Shown here piece after piece: positions 18,254 to 25,959 of a stretch of 64,000 nt of DNA. Made by a program: the position numbers and the translations under genes. This stretch comes from Nodularia sp. NIES-3585 (GTDB lineage Bacteria > Cyanobacteriota > Cyanobacteriia > Cyanobacteriales > Nostocaceae), in contig NZ_BDUB01000001.1 in the NCBI RefSeq assembly GCF_002218065.1, forward strand, positions 2,383,031-2,447,030, written 5' to 3'. Position 1 is the stretch's first letter. Each line of letters begins with the position of its first letter. The notes under the pieces were generated by a model, which saw only the letters and a program-made list of their open reading frames with translations, did not search any database and was not told where the DNA came from.

Positions 18254-18571
18254 AAAATCTTCGTAATCTAAAGACCCTCGATTTCTTAAAGAAGTTGGGG
18301 GTCTGAGTCTCTAGATGCTTACTAATTATTTATTATTTCATAACCTCATTCTTAAGATTGAAATAAAGGGCTGATTTTATTTACATTTCGTTCCTCTAGT
18401 TAGATTAAATAAATAAACCTAATTGTTAAATTTTAATTATTGATTTATTTCGGTCACTTATTTTTGCTGATTTAAAATTTATTTCGTCATTTTTTAGCGC
18501 TTTCTTCACTAATTCCAAAGGATTTAGAAGTTTTTAAGGACAGAAAAGTTAAGATTTTTTAGGAGTTAATC
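18254..18571. other. Spacer with terminator and promoter region
   Basis: 318 bases. The hairpin at 18272-18304 is followed by very AT-rich DNA. AGGAG at ~18560 is the ribosome site of the next gene. Confidence 0.5.
18272..18304 (+). terminator. GACCC-type hairpin, likely terminator
   Basis: AGACCCTCGATTTCTT pairs with AAGAAGTTGGGGGTCT if G-U pairs are allowed. The following TCTGAGTCTCT resembles the sequence after the hairpin at 24374-24404, so both belong to one repeat family. Confidence 0.6.
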
Positions 18572-19399
18572 ATGAATAAAAATACCCCAGCGGTACGCAA
18601 GTATACTGGATTATTCAGTGCTATTTGCGGTGGTTTACTCATTAGTGGGACAGTAATTTCTCAAAGGGCGGTAGCACAGCAACCCACTTCCCAAATTAAC
18701 CCTTGTCCTAGTATTTACTACGAAGAACCACACAATAACCGGGTTTTAGTGCCACAGGGATGTCCTCCCAACGCACTAACGCAAAAACTAGCGGCGCAAG
18801 GGATGCTTCCACCTCCTACCGCCCCGGCTACCCCCGCACCTAGTCAGATACCTTTAGGTGTAGGCGGTGAAGCATTTGGTTCAGAACCCCTGGCGGTCAA
18901 CCCCTGTCCTCGTATTTTCTACGAAGAACCACACAATAATCAGGTATTAGTACCAGAAGGATGTCCTCCCAATGCACTAACGCAACAACTGCTAGCACAA
19001 GGGATGACTCCCGGTCAAGCTGTCCCAGCGCGTCCACCAGTTACCGCAATCCAACCACCCTTACCAGCGGAACAACAACCACCTAGCACCAAGATTGCTC
19101 TGGCTAATGGTAGGGTGAATATCCGCTTGGTCAATGACACTGGGGCTGAAGTGACTTATGAAGTAATTGGCGATACACCAGCGCGATCGCTTGCAGGTAA
19201 ATCAGACACGATGCTGCGAGATTTAACTACACCAGTCACTTTGACATTCTTCCGTGAAGATGGCGGATTACTTCAGGTGAATCTCCAACCTTCAGAGGAA
19301 ACACAAATGATGGAAGTGAGATTGAACGCAACAACTGATGTCATGGAGGATAAAAACACCGTGCGGATTCAAGAGGACGGTACAGTGTTCTTAAATTAG
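18572..19399 (+). CDS. Exported hypothetical protein with an internal duplication
   Basis: 275 residues, family not recognised by name. A signal peptide (ending ...RAVAQQ) is followed by two near-identical ~36-residue units (about 43-78 and 111-146) of the form NPCP.I.YEEPHNN.VLVP.GCPPNALTQ.L.AQGM, each with two Cys that could form a disulfide, joined by a Pro-rich linker. The C-terminal ~95 residues (IALANGRVNIRLVNDTGAEV, LTFFREDGGLLQVNLQPSEE) look like a beta-sandwich. AGGAG upstream supports the start. Probably periplasmic or envelope-bound. Confidence 0.75.
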   Translation: MNKNTPAVRKYTGLFSAICGGLLISGTVISQRAVAQQPTSQINPCPSIYYEEPHNNRVLVPQGCPPNALTQKLAAQGMLPPPTAPATPAPSQIPLGVGGEAFGSEPLAVNPCPRIFYEEPHNNQVLVPEGCPPNALTQQLLAQGMTPGQAVPARPPVTAIQPPLPAEQQPPSTKIALANGRVNIRLVNDTGAEVTYEVIGDTPARSLAGKSDTMLRDLTTPVTLTFFREDGGLLQVNLQPSEETQMMEVRLNATTDVMEDKNTVRIQEDGTVFLN

Positions 19400-19496
19400 A
19401 ACTTTAGCCCAAGGGGAGGTTTTGCTCAAACCCGTGCATAAACGTTGGGGCGATCGCTTGCCTAAAGCGTTAGATATTTTACTGACTAATTAAAGA

Positions 19497-20522
19497 TTAC
19501 CGCTTGACTATTTGACTCAACCTATTAGTTAATTGCGCTTCCTTTTTGCTATCTGCAAGGGTTTGTGCCAGGACAATCGCCCGTTCATAAAAATTACGAG
19601 CAGATGGGTAATTACTTAGCTGCTCGTATAAATTAGCATAAGATTCCAAAGATTTCAATTCTTCTCTGAGATTTTGTAATTCCTGGGAAATGTTTAAACG
19701 TTGTGCTAGTAAATCCAAGGCGCGCTGATAACGTCCTACAGCACTGTGGGCGAATACTAAACCGTCAATTGCGCGTAATTGATTAGTGCGATCGCGGCTC
19801 GTTTGAGCAATTCGCAATGCTGCCCCATAAGTGCCAATTGTTTCTTGATAATCTCTGGCTTCTAAGTAGGCATCACCTAAATTATTCAGCGTATTGGCTT
19901 CACCGACAGGATCACGAGTTTGACGGCGGAAGGTTAGGGCGGTTTCATAGAGTTTAATGGCTTTGTTATACTCTCCCAGCCTGATGGCTACCAAACCTAA
20001 ATTGCTTAAAGATAGTCCTTCGCCTTCAATATTTTTGACATGACGCGCAATTGTCAGGGCTTCTTCGAGGGTTTTACCTGCGGCGATGGGTTCACCTTTT
20101 CGCAGTAACAAAGTGCTGATATTATTTAAGCCAAAAATTTGACCTTGAAAGTCTTTATTATCACGAGCGATCGCTAAACGTCGGCGCATGACATCTTCCC
20201 CTTCTTTGAGGCGATTTAGCTGGATATAAGACATTCCCAGCAAATCATATGTGAATCCTTGCGCCTTGAAATCGCCAATGGCGTGATAAATCTCCAATGC
20301 TTCTAAACCGGATGTCACTGCTTTATCAGCAAATCCCGAAGCATATTGTTGTTCACCAATCCGCAGCAATGTATCTGCTTGTTCTCTAGATTGTCGCCCA
20401 CTGGAACTACTCACAGGGCGGTGGAGTTGTTGGGTAATATCAGCAGCACTACCCACAGTAGGACTCAGTAAACCAATAAAAAGTAAAACGTAACACCCTG
20501 ATAATAAATACCGTTGTTTCAT
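19497..20522 (-). CDS. Exported tetratricopeptide-repeat protein
   Basis: 341 residues. An N-terminal signal sequence (RYLLSGCYVLLFIGLLSP) is followed by about six to seven TPR units from ~residue 48, for example GDFKAQGFTYDLLGMSYIQL, GLSLSNLGLVAIRLGEYNKA and GEANTLNNLGDAYLEARDYQ. TPR arrays of this kind make protein-protein scaffolds; no CHAT or kinase domain is attached. It is convergent with the exported protein at 18572. The partner is unknown. Confidence 0.85.
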   Translation of the reverse strand: MKQRYLLSGCYVLLFIGLLSPTVGSAADITQQLHRPVSSSSGRQSREQADTLLRIGEQQYASGFADKAVTSGLEALEIYHAIGDFKAQGFTYDLLGMSYIQLNRLKEGEDVMRRRLAIARDNKDFQGQIFGLNNISTLLLRKGEPIAAGKTLEEALTIARHVKNIEGEGLSLSNLGLVAIRLGEYNKAIKLYETALTFRRQTRDPVGEANTLNNLGDAYLEARDYQETIGTYGAALRIAQTSRDRTNQLRAIDGLVFAHSAVGRYQRALDLLAQRLNISQELQNLREELKSLESYANLYEQLSNYPSARNFYERAIVLAQTLADSKKEAQLTNRLSQIVKR

Positions 20523-20609
20523 AAAATTTACCGATACATATACATATTGCGGCTTTAGATAGAAGATTTCCGAAAATGAAGACTAGCGGCTTACGTATTT
20601 ATACATAGA

Positions 20610-21239
20610 CTACTCTGGCACAGAATCTTCGCCCAAGTAGATGACACGGATATCTGCGGGTAATTTGTCCTCTAGCATAGAATAGCCTTCCTGGAGAAAA
20701 TTGGCTACTTCCAGAGGCGATATTGTTTCTCCTTCGGCTTGCAGGTAAGCAGCAATTCTGGTTTCACTCCAGTGGAAAGTTTGAGCCATGACAACTATCA
20801 AGCGCAACATGGGTGGTAGTTGGTCTAAAGCCTGTTCTACATAGCACCATAGCGGCGGTGAAGTTTCTGAAAGTGAATAATGAATGGCTTCGGTGGGCGG
20901 TAGTTGAATTTCATTGATACAGAAAGCGGTGATATTAATCAGCCAATTTTGCAGAGTTAAAACTTCTGTGCTGGATGAAGAATCAGCTAAATTTAGTCCA
21001 CCGAGTTCGTAGTAGATATGTTTCCAAGTCAGGGCGAACAAATAATCTGCCTGCACAGGCGATCGCGCTGAATGCTGAATCAAGGTGTAAACTATGGGGC
21101 TATAACGGCAAAAAATCACTGTAAAATACTTGCCAGCATCGGGATAACTCTGAAATAGATTCAGCAGTTCCTGATCATTGTGATGAAATAGCGACTTCAC
21201 TAAGGGGTGATTAGCTTCGGGAAAATGGGGAATTTGCAT
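20610..21239 (-). CDS. Sigma-70-family-like regulatory protein
   Basis: 209 residues from the Met of MQIPHFPEANHP; an upstream Met would add 22. It shows a region-2-like part (HHNDQELLNLFQSYPDAGKYFTVIF... ADYLFALTWKHIYYEL) and a C-terminal helix-turn-helix-like region (LDQLPPMLRLIVVMAQTFHWSETRIAAYLQAEGE) in the order of ECF-type sigma factors. The typical DNA-recognition and -10 signatures are weak, so it could be a diverged sigma factor or a relative that no longer drives promoters. No anti-sigma gene is adjacent. Cyanobacterial homologues are, as I recall, annotated as sigma-70 family. Confidence 0.6.
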   Translation of the reverse strand: MQIPHFPEANHPLVKSLFHHNDQELLNLFQSYPDAGKYFTVIFCRYSPIVYTLIQHSARSPVQADYLFALTWKHIYYELGGLNLADSSSSTEVLTLQNWLINITAFCINEIQLPPTEAIHYSLSETSPPLWCYVEQALDQLPPMLRLIVVMAQTFHWSETRIAAYLQAEGETISPLEVANFLQEGYSMLEDKLPADIRVIYLGEDSVPE

Positions 21240-21414
21240 AGCTGGGAAGTGAATCGTAGTTAAAATAGTATTTACAATGCCAATCGTGCGCTTATCTGCA
21301 TACAATCTAGGCTGTAATCTGTTCGTTGCTCAAACTCAGACTACTTTAGTATTGATAAACTAATAACATCGACAATAATAAAAGTTCTCCCTTATATAAT
21401 CTTTTGGTTTGTTC

Positions 21415-22011
21415 ATGGTTATAGCAGCTAATCTGATGCCTTTCTTATTCGCCCCTCTGACTTCAGGCTCTTTTTTGTCTTCCCTGCCCTTGGATAGCTT
21501 ATTCTCCACCCAAGGGATTATGGTGATGTTGCTGGCGGCTTATGCTGGCGCTATGTGGATGTTCCTCACCAGTGCGCCCAAAGTCCACACAGTGATGGTT
21601 TCTGACTTGGAAATTGCCCGACAGTTGTATGAAGGGCTGCTAGATTTGCCAGCCGCCGAAGTACCTTTGCACTACTACTACAACTACGAACAAACTTTAG
21701 GCGCTACTGGCATTGATCCACTTTATATGTCTACCAGTCCCAGTTGGTCTAACAAGGTGATGAATAATGCTAACGATGGACTGTGGTATCAGATGAAAAA
21801 AAATACTCAGTTGCACGTCATTACCGGGGCGAGTTTGGGTCACAAAAATCAGCAACGTCATGTTTGTTTTGACCGCGACTGTTTGGATCTGATTTTATTA
21901 CGAGTGGAAATGCGCGGTTTGAAGTTCAAGATTCGCAACCAAAAGCCGCTCAATTTTTTGGTGAAGGACTATGAAGGACGCGTGATTGAAATCGCGGAAG
22001 TGGCAAATTAG
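21415..22011 (+). CDS. Glyoxalase-like-domain membrane protein
   Basis: 198 residues from ATG 21415. One hydrophobic N-terminal segment (~residues 30-48, IMVMLLAAYAGAMWMFL) is followed by a soluble part starting APKVHTVMVSDLEIARQLYEGLLDLP, which has the opening strand-helix of the vicinal-oxygen-chelate (glyoxalase/bleomycin) fold, and ending NFLVKDYEGRVIEIAEV, its usual closing strand. Metal ligands are not obvious, so catalytic activity is unproven. It lies 92 bases before the molybdoenzyme gene in the same direction. Confidence 0.6.
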   Translation: MVIAANLMPFLFAPLTSGSFLSSLPLDSLFSTQGIMVMLLAAYAGAMWMFLTSAPKVHTVMVSDLEIARQLYEGLLDLPAAEVPLHYYYNYEQTLGATGIDPLYMSTSPSWSNKVMNNANDGLWYQMKKNTQLHVITGASLGHKNQQRHVCFDRDCLDLILLRVEMRGLKFKIRNQKPLNFLVKDYEGRVIEIAEVAN

Positions 22012-22070
22012 TTATGTTGGGTGTTTCAGGTTTGAGCTGATCAACACCCAATTTGTTTATATAATCGAAC

Positions 22071-22094
22071 CGCCAAGTCGCCAAGTGCGCCAAG
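22071..22094 (+). repeat. Short CGCCAAG repeat before the molybdoenzyme gene
   Basis: Three CGCCAAG copies with 1-2 base spacing end nine bases before ATG 22104. It resembles a decayed heptamer array and occupies the place of the ribosome site. Confidence 0.6.
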
Positions 22095-22103
22095 TGAAGA
22101 AGT

Positions 22104-24362
22104 ATGTACTACACCTCACACCAATATGAAGCAGATTTCTATGGTTGGACTCAAGAGAAAACACCAGATGTCGGCGGCGGAATGCCTGTGATTAAATATT
22201 GGGCAGAAAAAACCATCTCTGCTGAAGGTGTCCAGGTTTGGCAGAAGTTATTTCACAAAAGTGCTTGTCTTTCCTGCGCGTGGGGGACAGGTGGGCAAAA
22301 GGGCGGTTTTGTCAATGAAGATGGGGAAGTTTTGCAACGTTGCGCTAAAAGTGTAGAGGCGATCGCCTCAGAATTACAAGCCGCAACTACCTTTGAAAAG
22401 CAGTATAATTTATGCCAATTACAACAATTAAATTCCCAAGCAGCGAATAATTTAGGTAGATTAAGTCATCCTTTAATTCTACGTGCCGGGAGTTCCCACT
22501 ATAAGCGCATTTCTTGGGATGAAGTGTATGAAATTGCCCAGACAGCATTTCAAAAACCACCACAGAAATTAGCTTCTTACAGTTCCGGGAGATCATCGAA
22601 TGAAGCGGCATTTTTATTACAATTGATGATGCGATCGCTTGATTCCAATAATCTCGCCGACTGTTCAGATTTGTGTCATGCAGCTTCCACGGTCGGCTTA
22701 AATCAAATGTTCGGTTCTGGAACTTCCACGGTAAGTTTAGAAAGCCTCAAACAAGCCGATTGTATAGTTTTAATAGGTTCCAACGCCCCAGCCAACCATC
22801 CCCGATTAATGAATGAATTAATCAAATTACGGGAAAGGGGCGGTAAAGTAATCATTGTCAACCCCACAGTAGAAGTTGGTTTAGTCAAATTTTCCTCCCC
22901 AGCCTATCCCATCAAATCCCTCCTAGCTGGTGGTTCCGAAATTTCCTCACTGTATCTGCAACCAATTCCCGGTAGTGATGTCGCTTTATTTGTCGGGATT
23001 CAAAAAGCTTTAATTGCCGAAAATTTAATTAAACCAGATTTTCTCCAAGTCCATACCGAAGACTGGGAAAACATTATTCAAAATGCCGAAGCTACCCCTT
23101 GGGAAACCATCACTGCAACTTGCGGTATTTCCCAAACCGAAATTATCGCCGCCGCCCGAATAATTGGCACATCTACAGGCGTAGTATTTGCTTGGGCGAT
23201 GGGAGTCACCCAACAAGAAAACGGTGTTGATAACATTCATAGTATTGCCAATACTGCCCTATTAACAGGAAATATCGGCAAACCCGGTGCAGGTACAATG
23301 CCGATTCGCGGACACTCAAACGTCCAAGGATTTGGCTCTATGGGTGTCACCATCAACTTAAAGAAGGAAATTCAGCAAGCTTTAGAAAAACTTTGGCAAC
23401 GTCCTCTGAGTCGCATTCCTGGCTACGATACCAGAGCATTAATTACAGCTGCTGAGAAGGGAGAAGTTGAGACATTAATTTGTTTGGGAGGAAATCTCTA
23501 CGCAGCCAATCCAGATTTAAACCAAGCAAAACGCGCCTTGGGTAAAATAGCCACGATTTTTTATGTCGCAACTAAACCCAATCTCGGACATTTTCACGGT
23601 TTAGCCCAGCAAAATACAATTATTCTCCCAGTATTTACACGCTTTGAAAATCCCCACAAAACCACCACCGAATCGGGTAATAATTTTGTGCGTCTCAATG
23701 ATGAGGGAAAAACTCATTTAAAAACGGCTGATTTGATTTCTGAAATAGAATTAATTACGCAAATTGCCCATAGAGTTTTAGGAGATACGCCGATAAATTG
23801 GCGCAAACTCCAAGATCCAAAGTACATCCGCGAACTAATTGCAAAAACAATTCCCGGTTACGAAAAAATTGCTGAAATTGATCAGACAGGCGAAGAATTT
23901 ACCATTGCTGGCAGAATTTTGGATACACCCAAGTTTGCCACATCTACAGGTAAAGCCAAGATGTTTGTCACTGCTTTACCAAAGTTAAAATTACCCAGTA
24001 AAGCAGATTTTGGTTTTACAGAATCAACCCCAGGAATTGTATTAATTTTGGGAACAGGTAGAAGTTATTCCCAGCACAATACAGTTGTTTATAAAGAGGG
24101 GGATTATTATCGGGGAATGCCCCATCGTAACTGTATTTTAATGAATGTTGAAGATATAGAAACAGCAGGTTTTAGCGAACATCAACGAGTAACTGTGCAA
24201 GGTGACGCAGGTAAGTTAGAAGATGTAGAAATTATTTGCGGAGACATTCGCGCAGGTGCAGCGATGATGTTTTATCCTGAAATCAACGTAATTTTTAAAG
24301 CCAAAATTGACCAGCATTCTGGTACACCTGCTTATAAAAGAGTGCCTGTATTTGTTTATTAA
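22104..24362 (+). CDS. FdhF/YdeP-family molybdopterin oxidoreductase
   Basis: 752 residues, related to formate dehydrogenase alpha subunits. Near the N-terminus is C55-x2-C58 (SACLSCAWG) with a further Cys at 80. Then come molybdopterin-binding segments (RISWDEVYEIAQ, SYSSGRSSNEAAFL, IVLIGSNAPANHPRL, GKVIIVNP, GNIGKPGAGTMPIRGHSNVQG) and the C-terminal Mo-cofactor domain (LGTGRSYSQHNT... YYRGMPHRNCILMN). YdeP-type enzymes lack the full N-terminal four-Cys Fe-S motif of true formate dehydrogenases, and that fits here. The substrate is not known. No fdhD, mob or electron-transfer subunit lies nearby. A strong hairpin follows the stop. Confidence 0.88.
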   Translation: MYYTSHQYEADFYGWTQEKTPDVGGGMPVIKYWAEKTISAEGVQVWQKLFHKSACLSCAWGTGGQKGGFVNEDGEVLQRCAKSVEAIASELQAATTFEKQYNLCQLQQLNSQAANNLGRLSHPLILRAGSSHYKRISWDEVYEIAQTAFQKPPQKLASYSSGRSSNEAAFLLQLMMRSLDSNNLADCSDLCHAASTVGLNQMFGSGTSTVSLESLKQADCIVLIGSNAPANHPRLMNELIKLRERGGKVIIVNPTVEVGLVKFSSPAYPIKSLLAGGSEISSLYLQPIPGSDVALFVGIQKALIAENLIKPDFLQVHTEDWENIIQNAEATPWETITATCGISQTEIIAAARIIGTSTGVVFAWAMGVTQQENGVDNIHSIANTALLTGNIGKPGAGTMPIRGHSNVQGFGSMGVTINLKKEIQQALEKLWQRPLSRIPGYDTRALITAAEKGEVETLICLGGNLYAANPDLNQAKRALGKIATIFYVATKPNLGHFHGLAQQNTIILPVFTRFENPHKTTTESGNNFVRLNDEGKTHLKTADLISEIELITQIAHRVLGDTPINWRKLQDPKYIRELIAKTIPGYEKIAEIDQTGEEFTIAGRILDTPKFATSTGKAKMFVTALPKLKLPSKADFGFTESTPGIVLILGTGRSYSQHNTVVYKEGDYYRGMPHRNCILMNVEDIETAGFSEHQRVTVQGDAGKLEDVEIICGDIRAGAAMMFYPEINVIFKAKIDQHSGTPAYKRVPVFVY

Positions 24363-24684
24363 AGAACAAGAAAGATCCCCGACTTCTTGAAGAAGTCGGG
24401 GATCTGAGCCTCTCGGTGTTTGCAGTGCTAACCTGGGATACTATTTTAGGGACGACAAATAATAAAATATTCCAAATTTTCTTGTGGCTAATCACCTTAA
24501 ACAATGACAAATGAAAGCAGACTTTTTATACAGATTTTGCTCGATATTTTAGTAATTTATATCGTATTAATGCTTACGCACTATATTAAACGGTATGACA
24601 TTCGATGGCATAAAAAAATAATCCCTTCTTAATTAATTGAAGAGATTATGAGGTAAAATTATATTTTTCTTGAAAACTTAGAAA
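24363..24684. other. Spacer after the molybdoenzyme gene
   Basis: 322 bases between convergent genes: the terminator at 24374-24404, then AT-rich DNA with no supported feature. Confidence 0.5.
24374..24404. terminator. Perfect 15-bp hairpin after the molybdoenzyme gene
   Basis: GATCCCCGACTTCTT and its exact complement are separated by one base. There is no T tract, so it may work by stem stability or belong to a dispersed repeat; related hairpins end the genes at 18253 and 43969. Confidence 0.65.
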
Positions 24685-25581
24685 TTAATTCAACAATTTT
24701 ACACTACTTTTTTGAGATTTCACAAAACTTCCCGCACCGACCATACCGAAAGCTAATAAACCTAAAATTGTTGATGATTCTGGAACAGATGTCTTTATGT
24801 GTGACATAGCGGCTATATCATTACCACATTCAGGAGAAAACAAAGCAGTAAACCTACCGTCAGGAAGTAAAGATGAATCAACACTTACTGCTATAGTATT
24901 AAAACCCTCAACACCAAAATAACCAAAATCAAAACCCAGGTCTTTTAAAGCATTAGAATCTAGAAGATTGACATTCCCTCGCCAAGTTCCAGAATCAATA
25001 ACATTTAAAATATGCTGACTGGAATCAATCTCAGAAGTATTAATTGGCAAATCTCCCATTGAGGGTGTTCCACCATTTTTCTTAACATAATCATGATATG
25101 CTCCTACATTTGCTAACCTCAGCCCATTAAGTGAGGACACAGATTTAGCTACCACATTGTCATAAAAGCCTAAAGCATTAACTCCAGCTTCATTATTATC
25201 AACAAAGCGTATTGCTTTTAAATTACCTTTCTCACTAGCTACATTAAAACTATCTGTAGTAAAGTTTAACAGAATATCTCCTAATGCTACGCGACCATCA
25301 TTAGCAAAACCAGAGTTAGTTCCTTCTAGAGGAAGTTTAGTAACAATTGAAAAAATAGACTTACCATTCTTTTGTGTGTAAGCCGTACCAGCAATTTCAT
25401 ATTTAGTTCCACCAACGTCATTACCACTAACACTGTCGTTTAAAGAATCGGCTGCATAATACCAATTATTATGTAAATTGGCAGCATGAACTGCTTTTCC
25501 AGAGAGAAGAGATAAACTAAGTCCAGCTATAATTACACCTGCTATTTTGACAATTATCATGGTCTTCATACTAATTACCAT
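24685..25581 (-). CDS. PEP-CTERM-type (exosortase-sorted) surface protein
   Basis: 298 residues. Signal peptide at the N-terminus (IIVKIAGVIIAGLSLSLLSG... VHAA). At the C-terminus is a sorting signal: VPESS, a hydrophobic helix (TILGLLAFGMVGAGSF) and a basic tail (KSQKSS), as in PEP-CTERM proteins cut by exosortase. The body (NNWYYAADSLNDSVSGN, GGTKYEIAGTAY, GDILLNFTTDSFNVASEKG, GFYDNVV) resembles the cyanobacterial XDD-type exosortase-dependent surface proteins. Starts at 25569 or the TTG at 25584 are also possible. The exosortase gene is not in the window. Likely exposed on the outer surface or in the extracellular matrix. Confidence 0.8.
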   Translation of the reverse strand: MVISMKTMIIVKIAGVIIAGLSLSLLSGKAVHAANLHNNWYYAADSLNDSVSGNDVGGTKYEIAGTAYTQKNGKSIFSIVTKLPLEGTNSGFANDGRVALGDILLNFTTDSFNVASEKGNLKAIRFVDNNEAGVNALGFYDNVVAKSVSSLNGLRLANVGAYHDYVKKNGGTPSMGDLPINTSEIDSSQHILNVIDSGTWRGNVNLLDSNALKDLGFDFGYFGVEGFNTIAVSVDSSLLPDGRFTALFSPECGNDIAAMSHIKTSVPESSTILGLLAFGMVGAGSFVKSQKSSVKLLN

Positions 25582-25584
25582 CAA

Positions 25585-25959
25585 AATTTGACTTGATAAA
25601 AAATTGAATGCTGAGATAGAGGCTGGTGTAGGTTAATAGCCAGTCCCCAGAAAAGTTATTTATGCTCTAAATAACCTGTAGAAATAATTTTGAACTTCCT
25701 AACTAACCTTGCAGGGTTAAGTTTTTTTGCGCTTAAGTTCAATATTTGGATTAATAGCACAGTGTTTTTACTGCTTTCTGAACCTATACGAAGACTTTAC
25801 TGTAACGTTTAACCCTTGCATAGCAAGAAAAGGTGTGATTTGGTGGGGAGTTGTATAAAAAAATTGGTAATAAAAAGTAAGTTTTTCGTGGTTGGGCATC
25901 TAAAAAAATGCTAAATTTGGTCAATATACGCGAAAAAACCTCTTTAGCGCTGCCATAGA
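25585..25959. other. Divergent spacer before the STAND gene
   Basis: 375 AT-rich bases that should hold promoters for the surface protein (-) and the STAND NTPase (+). No operator-like palindrome or RNA gene was recognised. Confidence 0.45.
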
